64,000 bases of DNA from Scleroderma bovista (GCA_037178675.1 JAYMGJ010000603.1:32225-96224); one strand, 5' to 3'; shown: positions 30,850 through 44,547, numbered from the stretch's first letter. Numbers and translations are program-made. Notes: generated by a model from the sequence alone, not told the origin.

Positions 30850-33783
30850 ACTGCTGAGTTTGGTGAGATGAGGGTGGGCTTCATGGCCAAAGTTCGGAAT
30901 GAGGTGCACTGGAGATCAGATAAGTGTAATGGGAATCACCTCACCGATTTGTTGTCCATTTGTCTGAACTGCATGCCTCAAGGTGTGCATTCCAGTCACG
31001 GCACAAATGTTGTTGGGACCAGATCGGGGGACAATATTGAATTGCTGTACATATGCAGTGAATATGTCTGATCCCAGCTCACAGAAAATGAGTCATAGCT
31101 GTATGACGGAATGGCCATTTAAACCACTCTTTGGCCAATCACTTTCAGGGAAGGGACTGATGATGACAGAGTCATAGAGTCTGTGCGGACCAGTAGCAGA
31201 AGGGGGGATAGTGCAGAGTGTTTGGGGCGGTTCCAAGGCCTTGGTATGATATGACAGCTGTTGAACCCGTATTTTGTGCCAGATTTGAAGTCTGCGATGA
31301 GTACAGTCACCATTCGGCTCTGCAAAGAAAGTGGAAATAGCAGTTGCAAGGTCAGGAAGGCCATAAGCAATGGTGGCTTCACCAACAGTTAGTCATAGTG
31401 AAGGTTTTGTTGCTAGGTGAAAAGCAGTCGTTGATGTTGCAAATGTCCGGAAGGGCTGTGGTGGAGAGGGAAAAAGGCCTTGTTGCAGTGCAGCTGAAAT
31501 AGAGAAATAGTCAATAGTGGGACATGTGGGAGCAGAATATTCAGTGAGCAATCTGTCCTCAGGATCTGGTTCATTATCATCATGGTCATCACCATCTAAA
31601 TCATCCTCCCTTAGCTCCAATGGCTGATCCATGTGCCTGCCAATATAAGTAGCAAGGTTGAAATGAAAGCACTTTTCCAACCTGTCAAGGTGGTGTGCAA
31701 TTTGGCTATAATAATTCTGATTATTTCCTGCGCACACTGGGACCTTGATCACATTGACATGTGTGTGTTCTGTAATGTCAGCAGACCATTGAATTGTTGC
31801 TCCAGATTGACAGATGCTTGGAACCATGCTTTAAAGAAGCTCGAGCTTGGGTATCTCCCAATGAGCTTGAGCACCCTGGCTTATGATGGTGTCTTTGTTG
31901 TTGTGGAACTCTTGCAGTGCAGCAGTGACCCTGTCAAGCGAGTGAGATGTGAATACTGGCACTTGGGAAAGGTAATGGAAATCAAGGAGTGACCGAACAG
32001 CAGTAATGAACTGGGGAGGAGTGTTTCCAGCAATGACACTGATTATATAGCATTGCATGGCACAATGGTTGCATCCCGTAACCTGCTTCAATTTTGAGAT
32101 GCCTTCATCAAAAGCATGATACCCGACAGTGGTCTGGATGATAGAGAATTGAAAATCTACCTCAGCAGCCCCTACAACGTGGATGCACCACCTGACATCA
32201 TGGTCCCAGGACATCCGGTGAAAGTGATGTAACACCTTGGGTGTCAAAAATTCGGATGGATCAGCCCAGCCTTTCCAGCAAGGTTCAATAATGCCATTCA
32301 AGAACAAGGACTTGGCAGCTTTGACGAAGTTCTTGTAATCAGTTGGTGAATGCTTCTGACAAGCAGTACAAATGGCAATGAGGGTTGCTGCTGCGGTGCA
32401 AGGGGGATGTCTGTGATTGTCACCAAAATTCTTTGACATGGCAGTCATAACTGGTGAGGCCTTTGGACCTGTTCCCACCAAGAGACTTTCTTCTGGTGTG
32501 TCCGTGATCCATGAAGCCAATGGGGTGTAGCAGTAACGTAGATTGCCTACAGGATCACTCATCATAATGCCTACCTGTGCAGCAATTTTGAGGGGCGTTA
32601 AGATGATGTTGAGGGCCTGATGCATGAGCCGATCTTGCAGGAGACCACAAACCTGACCATTTTTGTGGGTAAACTTGGCAATGAGGAGTAACGCGAGGAG
32701 GAGATAGGCATGGAGCGATGTCTTGCTTCGGATCCGTGCATTGATATTTGCCAGGCTTATCAGAAGCAGGTGCGCCATGCAGTTCCTGCTCATAACAGAG
32801 ATGTTAGTCTTATCTGATGATAAGACTACCCCAAGCATAGTCGCACCAGGTGGCAGTGTCTCCTGAAGGACTGTCATTACATTTCTTAAACCAAAAAGAA
32901 CACAACTCACCTGGATACTCCATGCCTGGTCACCACTTAACCATTCATTGTATATGCAACAGACTTTTGCAGCAGACATCCAGACCCTCCTTGGTACGAA
33001 CAATATGTCAGGCTCGAGCAGCGGGTGACTGAGAAGCATTTGTAGGCATTGAATTGGATTGCAATAGAAGAGGTGGGGTGGTTGTTTAGTGGGATATTCT
33101 GGTTTCATGATTTCACATAGCCACTGTGGTCCAGCAGGAAGTGTCTCTGCACGAGTCTGAAGTTCTTTTGCAGAGTGGAAGGACAGAGGAATAGTTCTAA
33201 TCTAGGGACATATCATTTACAACGTACATGTTCAAAATGAATCACTTACCAGCTCAAGAGATAATAGGCTGTCAATTGCCACTAGACTGAGACGTGAGTG
33301 TAGAAGCCATGATGCAAACACCCACTCCTGTTGAGATGCCCAAGGGAAATACAAATTTTCTTGCCTTTTTTCTTTATATCTATTGGCCATAAATTCATCC
33401 ATGAAAGTTCTACCACCAGGGAAATATTCTGCACAGCCCTTGTATATCTCCACAAACTGCTCAGGCCCGAGCCATTGTGGCTGATCTTCAAAGTCAGATC
33501 TAGGTGGATTCTGGGCAGGATCAGGGTCCCTGATTCTGAAGTCTTCAACAGCGCCAGTTCCATCATCATCTTGTCAGGCACCAGATTCCATGATTGGGCT
33601 ATTGTCAGGTGAGCTGATAGGATTTGTAGTGCGGTGCACCGTCTTGAAAAGGGATGCCCTGCAGCACGGACCAGTTGGCTGGTTCATGTGCTGGAGAACA
33701 TTGGTTTTGGTGCAGAATTTCTTACCACACTGAGGGCAACTGAGTTTCTTGAGTCTTCCACAGGTGGTTTTAGCTGGAGGCAT
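30850..33783 (-). pseudogene. Plavaka-family transposase, several TGA stops
   Basis: The start ATG at 33783 leads into a zinc-finger-like N-terminus (CPQCGKKFCTKTNVLQHM). Next come PGGRTFMDEFMANRY and EWVFASWLLHSRLS (33453-33240), and then a long exon (33108-31831) with LSSDKTNISVMSRN, IMMSDPVGNLRYCYTPLA and WDHDVRWCIHVVGAAEVDFQ, the Plavaka transposase core. The C-terminal part (31827-31393) holds GATIQWSADITEHTHV and NNQNYYSQIAHHLDRLEKC. After a TGA at 31395-31393 the frame continues as GEATIAYGLPDLATAI, with further TGAs at 31095-31093 and 30998-30996. Plavaka elements are CACTA-like DNA transposons of Basidiomycota. Length and order match the family; only stops kill it. Confidence 0.85.
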
Positions 33784-33920
33784 GGTAGGCCAGTGAAATT
33801 CCTGTGAGTACGTTCATGATAGAGAAAATAAGTAGGATCACACATTAGTTTAGGTTACATAACACTGATCAGTACCCTTGACTTAGCAGCATCACATCGA
33901 AGGCCCTCAAGCTGCCCACG

Positions 33921-34613
33921 GTGCAAACTCTTCTCCCCGAGACTCGTCTGGCAGTGTATAACAACTCAATGGACACCTTCAAAAACAGCTCTGATGAGCT
34001 TTTCTACCTTTCTCTGTTTTCAGAGCTACATGCAAGTACAATTTCACCAGCATGTAGACCCTTCCCCCCGGAGCATTTCTTGTCTGATGAAGCCCCAAGC
34101 CATGTATCAGAACAACCTATTGAGTCTGGCGCTCAATCCGAAATATCATCAGGTGACATAGTAAGTACTGAATCTTACATCACATGGTCATTACTGATTG
34201 TCTTCTAGCACAACAGTTTGAATGTGGATCAACCGCCATGCCTGCACCACATTATTCTGTCTCCCAAGAGTAACTTAGAGGCCTATCTTCTGCTTGAAGT
34301 AGTGCAAAGCAATCAACAGATCTCTCTCATCTGGAGGAACCTCGCCTACACTATTGTTCATCACAATTCCCTCACTCTCCAGCTCAACTGTATCATGTTG
34401 GAGAATACAAAAGAAGATATGTACCAGGCCGATGAATTAATCGGTTGTGTCTGTCTCACTGTCCAACAGAGTGGACACTCAGCTGCGCACGAGTATTCCA
34501 TGAAAGAGCCATGGCCCCATCCTGGTCAGTGTTTTTCTTGTGAATTTTTCTTTGATTGTCTCACCACAGGACAGGTAAACATGCTTCATCCTCAGAATCT
34601 GCACTTGATGTAA
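33921..34613 (+). CDS. hypothetical two-exon protein divergent from Plavaka
   Basis: Frame from about 33921 (first ATG 33969) to ~34160, then a GT-AG intron (gtaagtactg...gtcttctag, ~34161-34209), then HNSLNVDQPPC ... to the stop at 34611-34613, about 210 codons. The middle (LTLQLNCIMLENTKEDMYQADE) looks helical. No recognised domain and no stops. It shares a short intergenic region with the Plavaka gene (33784-33968), like the divergent gene pair at 14.05-14.18 kb, and may be a transposon accessory gene. Confidence 0.4.
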
Positions 34614-34914
34614 TTCTAGATTAAAGTAATTTTATATAGTTGTATCAACCTAATATGCCATGTTGGATTGGATGTGCACGATGCAGAAATGTTTCTCTCC
34701 CATTTGTAGCTGCCTGAATGCTGCCTGCCACTGCCCAGAACTTCTTACACATGGTAAGGGTACTTAGATGTCAATCTGAGTCTCAGATGCAATCAGTAAG
34801 AGCTGGACTTAGATACATGTCTCAACATATTCACACATAGTACACAACCTCTGCATAACCCTTTAGCCCACTGTCTCATTTGTTCTACAACTTCCACACC
34901 TAAGTGAGCACATC

Positions 34915-37020
34915 TGTTGTCACGCACCAAACAGGTTTCATACAGTGAACATGGAAGATAATGCCTATAACAAATGATCCTTATGCAAAGGATAGGCACG
35001 ACAGACCCTCATCGTAGCCATCTATCGCACAAGAAGACTATTCTGATGCAAGAGATGAATGCCAATGCTGACAGTCATCCCTCACACAAGAACCACCAAG
35101 AAGCAGAAGAAACTGAAGGAATAACATCATTATGGTATGAGAAAGGAATGCACACCTCTGCAGTCCAACTCCCATATCAGAATGGTCAAAGAAGCTGAAG
35201 AATTGATGGAGAAATGAAGGAGAAAGAGAAGAAATGATTTTTAGTGCCCAAATGTCATTTTTAGGTGCCCAGTGCCAGCATTCCGATATTTTGAATAGCT
35301 TCGCCATTTCTTAAGCTATCGAGCACATGACTATACTATCAGAGAGCCTAGAACGTGGTCTATCTGCCTGTCAAGTTCCAACGTGAATCCATTCATTTCC
35401 CACAGAGATATTCCCCCCGCAATCCAGACGTTCATCTCATTGCTCACTATGGAGTCCATATTTTCTCTGGATCATTTCTCTGCTATTGCTGCAGATCTCC
35501 ACTATGTCCTGCTCTTAGGACAGCCTCTCCAAGAGTTCCCGTGCACTGTCTGGCACATATCTTCCCAGCCTGCTCCCTCAGTCCCCCTCGTTCTTGGCCA
35601 GCGTGTTCTCCTTGTCAGTCCTGCATCAAGGACGTACTTTGGTCATCTTAGGTCTATTGTCAAGCTTGAAAAGTCATCTCTGGTCATCTCTGTGTCCCCT
35701 GAGCCCTGAGCCTATGGTCCCTTCCTCCCAGATACTTGCCATATCCATCTTCCTCTGTTGTTCGTCTCACTTCCCTGGATGCATCAAATTCAATACTCTG
35801 TCCGCTTCCCCACTTTCAGACAGCATCCCTCAGCACCATGACAGTTATACCCCCCCACTTTATAGTGCTGTTAGGAAGAAGAACCCTCTCTCATTCTTTC
35901 CCAGAAGAGAGCTTGTCAAGGGAGCCCATGGTTGCACTTCAGTGGCACTAGAACATATGGACTATACCTTAGTGTATGCTGACCCCCCCCAGAGACCTCT
36001 GGACCCCTGGTACCCTTCTTGTGGCTGTTCTGTCTCGGATCAATTCCCCTATTTATCCCAGGACTTCCCCATTGTTCTCCCATCAAATTCCTGATGGTAC
36101 ACAGCCTCCCATCAAACTTCTTGGGCAGTGCATCAATGACTTCTTCTGCTGTGCAAGTGACTTATCCCTTGCTTACTGATGCTCTCTTGTCATCAGTATT
36201 ACTCTATCCCTTTCACATTTTTGGTATATTACTCAGCTGATGACCCACTCCCTTACCAATCAATCTTGTCATGCAGCTTACTCATTCCTTTACTCAGCAG
36301 CTTATTCATGCTCTCTATGCTTACTCATTCCTGCTTATCCCTTGCTTACTGATCGCTTACAAATCCCTTACAAAGCTCTTACCAATCCCTTACCAATCCT
36401 TGACAAATTCTGCTTATTCCCTTCTCTTTTTGTACTTCAATGCTGTGTCCCCCCCATGTATTTAAACCCCTGGGCTCAGCCCAGTGAAAAGAGACCCAAA
36501 TAGCACAAAATTATCCCTCTCTCAGACTCTCTCAATCAGTATCCCTTCAGTCCTTGAGTCCTTGTAGGCTTCAGTGAAGGTCTAAAGGCTCAATATTGTC
36601 AAGTTTATCCAAGTTATTCAAGATCTATTCCTTCTCTAGGCTCAAGTGGAGTCTAGTCTGTCAATCCCTCATCTCCCATTGCTTCTGGACGTCAGGAGCC
36701 CCCTTGCCCCTCTGCTGCACCAATCTCTAGGTGTAGTATTGCTACTTCAGTCCCAGTCAACTCAATCCCCGCTTTGACACTTCCTAGGCTTTAGGAAGAG
36801 TCTAGACCCCTATCCCCTTTGTCTTCTATTACTCCTGTACCCCAGGAGTATCCTGCATCACTGTCTGCATCACCCTGTTGGTGTAGATCCCCTCTTCCCC
36901 TCCTCAGCACATCCTCTCTGGACACTGTGGAGGTAAACCACCACTCACACAATTTTGTAGTCCTTTGTTGGTGTTGTGTTTGGGTTGTTGTTTCAACCTA
37001 AACCCACACTTTGACTCACA
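34915..37020 (+). repeat. LTR family A, copy A4, complete with target duplication
   Basis: It starts TGTTGTCACG and ends GACTCACA, flanked by exact 5-bp acatc at 34910-34914 and 37021-37025. Length 2,106 bp. A TATA-like tatttaaacc near 36459 precedes a hairpin-like R region (gggctcagccc). The embedded frame is cut by a TGA at about 35707. With no internal region and a perfect duplication it is best read as a solo long LTR. Confidence 0.9.
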
Positions 37021-37099
37021 ACATCAGCTCTGCCCTTCTTGGGTCTTGCCGGTTGCAAGAAGATTAACACTGATTACCCAGTGTTGACCACAAACTAGT

Positions 37100-40000
37100 C
37101 CTTTCAAAAGGAGGTCAGGCACCATATGTAAGAAAACAAGTACTACTTACCTGACTCAATGAAAGCACAACTACAGCATTGGAAACTGTCCATTGTGCAT
37201 TGTGGCTAACAACCCATGAAATCTTCACATGTTCCAGTTTTACTTCAAGGCTAGACAAGTACATCCTCACTGGGAAGTGAGGATATGCAGCAAATGGATC
37301 AGGTGTATTGGGAGGCAAGACACACTGTCTCCACACAGCAAAATGGAGTGAGCCTTCTTGCTTGTATATATATATGATACACCCAGGGACAGCTGGCAAT
37401 GCCCGATTCCCATTAGGATAGAAAAGGATCAGCGAGTTTCCAAGGTGGGTGGAACATCAGCTGTAGACAACTCCCCCAGCAGTCTTGACATGGGTGACAA
37501 CACTGCTTTGCACCAATGAATGAGTTCTTGCAGATCTTCAGGTACATATGTCGCATACCATGTCTCTGGTACCCTGACATCATTGAATGAATCAATGTCA
37601 TTCAAATCAGATGGAAGGGCATAACTATGTGTGTGGGTGTTGTAGACTCGGTCAAGAAGAACCTTGCACTCCTGTATGGCAGGTGGACACTCTGGGCAAG
37701 ATAACCAGGCACATAATTTTGCTCCCTTGAGGGATGAATGCAGCATAGTCCTTTCCAGTTCACCTGTGAAAGACTGAGGAGCTATTTTACAGAATCACTA
37801 AAATGCTCACCATGCTTATGATTACTGGAAAGGTGCTGTAGTATTCCAATCAATCGCTCAAATGGGAATGTCCACCATGAATGTACTGGACTGAAAAGAA
37901 TGAGGTAGTCATAGATGTGGAATGAAGCGTGATGGTTCGGTCAGAGGCCGAAGGTAGGATGAATATGTTTGAGGTTCCCTACGTAGTTCGCAATGCACAA
38001 ACAATATGCAACTGCTCGCTCAGAGCTCATTGCTTGGGAACATGCCAAGTACACAGCAGAAACGAGCATCAGTAAACTGGCACACTCACTGGGAGAGCTG
38101 TGGGAGCTGTGGGGAGCTGTACAGTGCTGTACAGCTCCCCACAGCAGGGCTGTTTTACTGATGAGGTCCATGGTATTGTCAAGGATGAGCTTAAGGTCCG
38201 CCTGAGGAGTATCAGCTCCCCACAGGCTAATGAGTGTGATGGGAATGTAGACAGTGATGAGTGATCGCCATTCATCTGCTTTGATTGTACCTGCAGCTTG
38301 GTCTTCAAAATTTTTGGGAACCAATGTGAACCGCGAGGGCGTTGAGGTGTTACAGATGACCTCACGTATGTGTCCCAGAGTTTGCCCTGTGCCAAGCTTT
38401 GGAGTGCCTTTCTTGATTAAAGTAAGGGGTCGTTCATGACACTATAGAAGGTTAATTGGCAACAAGTCTCCAAAACTATAGGAAATCACTTACCCATTGC
38501 ATGAGCGCATTTGCATAGTTGATTTTGTACAACCTTGTGGTCTTGGAAGGAATGCAACCTAATGTGCAACATACATATTGTAAAGCAACCATATTCTTCC
38601 CAAGAAGGCTCCATTGAAGGCTATCCATGAACATTGTAATGTGATCAGGGTTGTCTGCACATGGTACTTGAGCAACTAAAAGTAAATGGATGGCAGACAC
38701 CTGGGTGACCTCCTTTGTAGACATGGACAACACTGCAGCTGTTTCTGGATCAAGGGGGTCAAAATTATGATGAAAAGTGGGGGGCTTTACTTCAGGTGGG
38801 GAAGAGTTGTCGTTTGTGAGACCAAGGAGATTGCATACATGGTGCTGTACAAGCCCTTTGAGGATACAGTGCATGGAGTCAACAATGAGCTGGCATGTAG
38901 GATCCCAATAGGGTAGCCGCCAGAGCTCAGAATACCAAATACCATGTGCTTTGAAGAGCCTCTTGTGCTCAGCTGTCATGGGCACATCTCTCCACTGCTC
39001 AGCATATTGGCATAGCTTGTCCTTGTCCCTAGACACCCACTTCTCAAAGTTGGTTCTACCATAGTTAGCCCTGTGATAACAATTACATGCACTACAAAGG
39101 AAATGACTGCCAGTACCAGCAAGAGCAGTAAGGTGACATGCAGCCAGTAGATCACAAACAGCAAGTACAATGGCGCTCCGTGTGACACATCCTCCAGGAT
39201 GATTGGCAGTTCTCGAGTATTGAACACCTTGCTTCCAGGAGGTAGCAATTTGAGCAATAAGAGGGTGTATGTAGTGGTTGAGATTTTCGAGCAAAGGTTG
39301 CTTTGGACCTGGGATAATGCCAGCAAGGTACATATTTTCTGGTTTGTATCTCACGTCAAGGGGGAGGTTCAGGCATGCCATGGAAATGATGCCAGATGAA
39401 TTGCTAGCCCTGCACACAGTCATCCCCTCTGGATTGAAGAAATCAATATGCAAAGAGAATGCGCAACAACCTTCATCGCCTCTGTCCACAAAGAACTGCC
39501 CAGCCTTAGGACCACTAAATTCTTGTAAAAATTGTGCTTCGAAAGGGGTTTTGACAAAACGAGGCAGAGGAGAGGAGAGTCAGTCAGTGAGGTTATCACA
39601 TGCTGTATCCATCATCATCTCAATGTCACTTCTTGACAACAGACCAGCAAGGTAGTCATTAAAATCGTGGTAAACAAAGGTCTTCTTCGGCAGACGGGCA
39701 CCACTGGGTTGAGTATCCAGCAGTGGCTCACCACAAAGAGTTTCAGGATTTGGGTGGTGAGTACAATACTCTGGATATGAGGGGACCGCCGATCCTTTCA
39801 AATACAAAGGTGCATAAGTGCAGTGACAGCTGCACACCACATAGGTGATTGTCTTAGATGTGAGACTGAATTTATTGAGTGCCACCTCCATAGTAGGTGG
39901 AAGCTGCCAAATGACATTTTCATGGGACACACTAAGCCTCCCATCAGATTGTTGGAAGGCCAAGGAAAGCAGTAAAGAGAGAGTACCAATGATAAAATTT

Positions 40001-40814
40001 CTGCTGCATTGGCTTACTCCCATCATGATGCTGCAGACAACTCCAATGAGGACTGCAACTTGGGCAACTATGTCCATCCACTCTATTGGTGGTGTATTTT
40101 CATGTTCTAACAAGATTGAATGATTTTGTATTTTAGAGAGATAATAAAGATACACTTACCAGTATTAACATTTATCGGTTCTGGGTCATTTGAAGGACAG
40201 GTAGGCTGCCTTGCTTTCACCTCCAGCTCAAGCTTGTCCAATGTAGTTGTAACCTCCTTCTTGCGAGAGTTGACAAAATCCATCTTCTGAGTGATACTTC
40301 CCAAGGCAGGGCAAAGATGCATGAGCTCATTGGTTACCTCAGTGACAGAATTGTCTGAAGGGTCCAATAAGAGACGAAAGCACCAGTTAGCACGAGCCTT
40401 GATATTGGACAATAATTTCAACACCTGGTGAGAACACTGACAACGGTCCTTCTTGGATATTCTACACCTGGCAATCTGAGAGGCAGGTGGATGATTAGGA
40501 CGTGACAAAGGTGTTGAAGAGCTTAGACTAAGACAACTGAGACTTTCAATGATGTTGGAGAAAGGGAGGGGATCAAATGACCCAGTAATGGCATTACTAC
40601 TCAGACTTGATTCCTGGTATTTGGCATGCGAATTCCAGAGTTTGCTGGCACTGGATTTTGGATCTGGCCCATCATCCATCAGAGTCAGAGCAAAGAGGTG
40701 ACCAGCAATGTCATTGGGATGGCTATCATGAGGACTCTTTTGAATAACAGTCAGTGATATCTTGCTTTCCTCTTGGACACATTTCAGGTGGGCGGGAATG
40801 AGCCACAAATCCAT
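37100..40814 (-). pseudogene. second Tnp2/CACTA-like transposase, decayed
   Basis: N-terminal part 40814-40107 (cysteine/charged, CRISKKDRCQCSHQVLKL), then 40155-39580. After a TGA at 39582-39580 comes the core frame to 38476: HIDFFNPEGMTVCRASNSSG, PENMYLAGIIPGPKQP, WSRELWRLPYWDP-type SELWRLPYWDPTC and IVDSMHCILKGLVQHH, a Tnp2 catalytic region with Asp in DSMH. 38324-37941 continues with GTIKADEWRSLITVYIPI, 37746-37429 and 37399-37115 (ISWVVSHNAQWTVS). It is a different subfamily from the gene at 9.3-13.1 kb. A 40-bp perfect palindrome sits inside the fourth block. CpG-poor and broken. Confidence 0.8.
38106..38145. repeat. perfect 40-bp palindrome (19-bp arms)
   Basis: gctgtggggagctgtacag, then tg, then the exact reverse complement. 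It lies within the Tnp2 C-terminal coding block, where it seems to add residues (WGAVQHCTAPHSSHS) not typical of the family. It would form a very stable hairpin. Confidence 0.8.
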
Positions 40815-41390
40815 GGAAATTCCATCTGGATTTTTGTGAATACATTCTTCACATTTGCATCATTTGAATACAGGGCATGAGGGAGGCATATTTTCGGAAA
40901 CAGAATGAAGATCAAATAAGGTTGTCAGTAGAACCCACATATTATAACAATATGGCTTACTGGTTGATCATGCACCATCGTACCCTGACCTACTGAAAAA
41001 ACAACACAAAAAAAAAAACGGCCCCTGGTCAATGACTTGTTCATTCAACCTTGTATGACACAAAAATAAAGCAGCCACTCACTGGACAACAAATACAATA
41101 CATATGATGGGGGTTGAAGGGTGCCTTCATTAACTGATGGAGTAATAGCAACAGACATTGATTAACACACATACCTGACTGGTTGCTTTTGTTCGTTCAA
41201 CCTTGTATAACACTGGACAAATACAATACATATGATGGGTTGGAGAGGGCACCTTCATAAATCAATTGAGTAATAGCAACAGACATTGATTAACACGCAT
41301 ACCGTTATTGTGATTGCTGTTACTGGAAAGTGTTGTATTGATTCAGGCTGCACGCTGTTCAGTGCCTCCTATACTATGGGGACTTGCCAC
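40815..41390. repeat. non-coding spacer with a degenerate direct repeat
   Basis: Two copies of a ~100-bp unit at about 41085-41178 and 41211-41303 share aatacaatacatatgatggg, gagtaatagcaacagacatt and gattaacac-cataccc, each preceded by ttcaaccttgtat-acac. Nothing coding is seen. A poly(A)-like run lies at 41005-41017. Confidence 0.6.
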
Positions 41391-42035
41391 TGTCAAGTCT
41401 GGGTCTACTCCAGTAGGGGGTCCAGTCAAGTCTGGACGAGTGCAGATGAAGGAAGAGGGCAGGGGGCTGGACAAGGGATTAGTCTGGCTGGAGTTGGTGA
41501 CCACTTGGATTCAATGACAAGGATGACATGCATTGATCCCTTGCATAGGTTCCAGTCAAGATGATGGAGACGGAGATGGAGATGGGGACAGAGACAGACA
41601 GAGACTGGAGTAGTGACTAAATTGATTTCAGACTGAGGTATACAGGACAGAGTACAGGATACTTATACTATGGAGAACTAGGGACAAGTATTTACAGTGA
41701 CAAGTAAACAGCCTAAAAGGTGGACAAGGGATAACTGGAGAAAGTGCTAGGTCAGGTCTGATGAAAATAAAGTCAGGTCCAGGTAAAATAAACCAGGTCC
41801 AGTGAAAATACTACAAGGTATGAGATATAACAAGTCACGGAGAACTCATGTCAAGGCAGGGTAAATGGCGAGGTGTGGTAAGGAGCAAATAGAGTGTAGT
41901 CCAAGGGTCATACTTAACAGAAGCATATCTGTGCAACTGTGACTGGAGTAACTGGGAATGACTGGAGTTGAGCTATGGAGCTGCAATGCAACTGGAGTAA
42001 CCAGATGAGATCTGGAGTTGGACATGGTTGTAACA
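41391..42035 (-). repeat. LTR family B, copy B2
   Basis: 645 bp, TGTCAAG...GTAACA on the plus strand, closely similar to the LTR at 56446-57091. Its right end is directly followed by gtatc and LTR-C. Its left flank (gccac) does not duplicate, so it is not a simple solo insertion. Confidence 0.85.
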
Positions 42036-43286
42036 GTATCTGTCATATCCATACTTTTTCCAGTCTAACCCTGGCCCGCCTGACCTCTCCTTAGGCATAG
42101 ATGCAACTCCAGATCTAGTCCAGCCATCTCCAGCCCCATAGCTGCACTCCAGCTCAACTCCGGTCACTATGTCCATCTCCACCTCAGGACTAACCCCTGT
42201 CTTCCTCTAGACAGATCTGTGGTCTAACTCTGCCATGTCGAACCTGTACCTACCACTTGTCGCTACTCTGGTTTCAGTCTGGCCACTCCCTTGGTCTTGT
42301 CTGCAATGTAGCCCAACTCCGGATGGTACATGCAACTCCAGCTCAGGTTGGCTCCTGTTCCACTCCGCTTCCCCTGATAGGTCCACCAATGGCCTTGGAC
42401 ATTTCCATGTCCAACTCCGGACCTTCCTCCAGCTACCCCCCCTTCCTCTGCCTGCACACTCCCTCCACTCTTGCACTTCCTCTGGTCGTACTTCCTCTGG
42501 TCCTGGACATTGCTCTGGACTTAACATTAGTTAAGTCCAACTCTGACCCTTACCTGTCCTCTTCCAACCTAGTTCCCTTTACTTCACTGTCCCTGCTTTT
42601 CCTCCGTCATCCCTGTATCTCTAGTTCCCCATGTCTGCTCCTGCTCCAGTTTATTTTCCTGTACCTGCTTTATTTTCCTGTCTGTTTCTGCTCCATCCCT
42701 TGTCCCACTATTAAGGTGTTTACTTGTCACCATATATACTCACCTTAGTTTCACTCCTATATAAACTACCGTTGTCACGCACCAAACGTGTTTGGTACTG
42801 TGGACATGGAGAAAGTTAGCCGATGAAACTAATGTGAAGAACCCACACCCAAGATCTGTTGAAAGATTGTCCCGACTTGAGGGATACAGACAGCCCTTGC
42901 TATCCATATCACGCAAAGTCATGACTATCCTTATGCGAAGGATGAATACAAGCTTGTCATAGCCATCTATCGCACAAGAATGACTATCCTGGAGCAAGAG
43001 ATGAATGCCATCGTCTGGCAGTCATCCCTCGCACAAGAACCGCCAAGAAGCAGAAGAATCCAAGGATTGATGATCATTTCGGTATGAGAGAGGAATGCAA
43101 CCTACTGCAGTCCAACTCCCATACCAGAACAACCAAAGAAGCAGAAGAAACGATAGAGAAACAAAGGAGAAAAGGAAGAATCATTTTTAGTGCCCAAATG
43201 TCAAATTTAGGCGCCCAGTGCCAGCATTCCGATATTTTGAATAGCTCCGCCATTTTTGAAGCTATCAATCATGTGACTATACCATC

Positions 43287-43784
43287 ATGGAGCCTAGACC
43301 GTGGTCTATCTGCCTGTCAAGTTCCGACGTAAATCTGTTCATTTCCCACGGAGATATTCCACCCGCAATCCAGACACCCACTTCATCACTCACTATGGAG
43401 TCCACATTTTCTCTGGAACGTTTCTCCGCTATTGCAGCAGACCTCAACTATGTCCTGCTCTTGGGACAGCCTCTCCCTGAGCTCCTGTGTACTGTCTGGT
43501 ACATATCTTCCCAGCCTGATCCCTCAGTCCCTCTTGTTCTCGGTCAGCGCATTCTCCTTGTCAGTCCTGCGTCGCGCACATACTTTGGTCGTCTCAAGTC
43601 TATCGTTAGACTTAAAAATTCATACCTGGTCGTCTCTGTGTCTCCTGAGTCCTCTGCATATGGTCCTTTCATCCCAGAGTCCTGTCACATTCATCTCCCT
43701 CTATCATTCATCTCGCTTCCCTGGACACGTCGAATCCGCTACTTGCGATTCTCTTCCCTGCTATCCCGCAACAAACACGAATGA
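43287..43784 (+). CDS. open frame inside LTR-A (copy A5)
   Basis: 165 codons, core SLTMESTFSLERFSAIAADL, ending LLSRNKHE. Many differences from copy A6 fall in third codon positions and are synonymous (for example TCG CGC versus TCA AGG, both Ser-Arg), which hints at past selection on the protein. No known domain. Confidence 0.4.
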   Translation: MEPRPWSICLSSSDVNLFISHGDIPPAIQTPTSSLTMESTFSLERFSAIAADLNYVLLLGQPLPELLCTVWYISSQPDPSVPLVLGQRILLVSPASRTYFGRLKSIVRLKNSYLVVSVSPESSAYGPFIPESCHIHLPLSFISLPWTRRIRYLRFSSLLSRNKHE

Positions 43785-44547
43785 AACAGTGCTCTAGAAC
43801 CCTTCTTAGGAGCCCTAATAGAGTACAGAACCTTCCCCTTACTGCTCAAGGGAAGACTGCACTTCGGGAGCACCAAATTTCGCGTTTTTGCTCTACAGAA
43901 GCTCAATCCAAGGGATTTGTGACACTCTGTGACCAGCTGTGACTCTACTTGTCATTCCAGGCCCCCTGACACTGCTCTTCTGGTCGGATCAATTCTTTTA
44001 TTATCCCCCAGCCACTCCCATCAGTGGCACTGCTTCAGAAGCTCATCTCCAGATCTAAAGTTCAATAAATCATAGGTTGTGCTTCCCTTCTGTCTGAGTC
44101 ACACAGAGTCACTCTGGCTCACTCTGACTCACTCTGCTGCGCATTATTCATCCCATCTTGGCATTACTAATCCCCATTACTCCCCTTACCAATCACTTAC
44201 CAATCATCCTTCAAATCATGCTTATCATGCTGCTTATCAATTCATGACTCATGACCCTATGATTCATATGCATTATGTCATCGCATATGCTCATTTAGCT
44301 TCGATCTACTCATCCCCTGCTTTCCCCCCCTCTCTTTTGGGCCCCATGCAATGATGTTTCCATATTCTTGGTTATACACCCCTTTTTACCTATGTTTTTG
44401 CTCTTTCCCTTGGCTCAGCAGCTTGTTCAGGCTCTCCCCATCGATGACTCAGCCTGATTACACTGCTTATCAATCACTTACCAATTTCTTACCAATCTCT
44501 TACCAAGCACTTAGTCATTTGTGCTTACAGGGCCACAGCCCCTCCTG

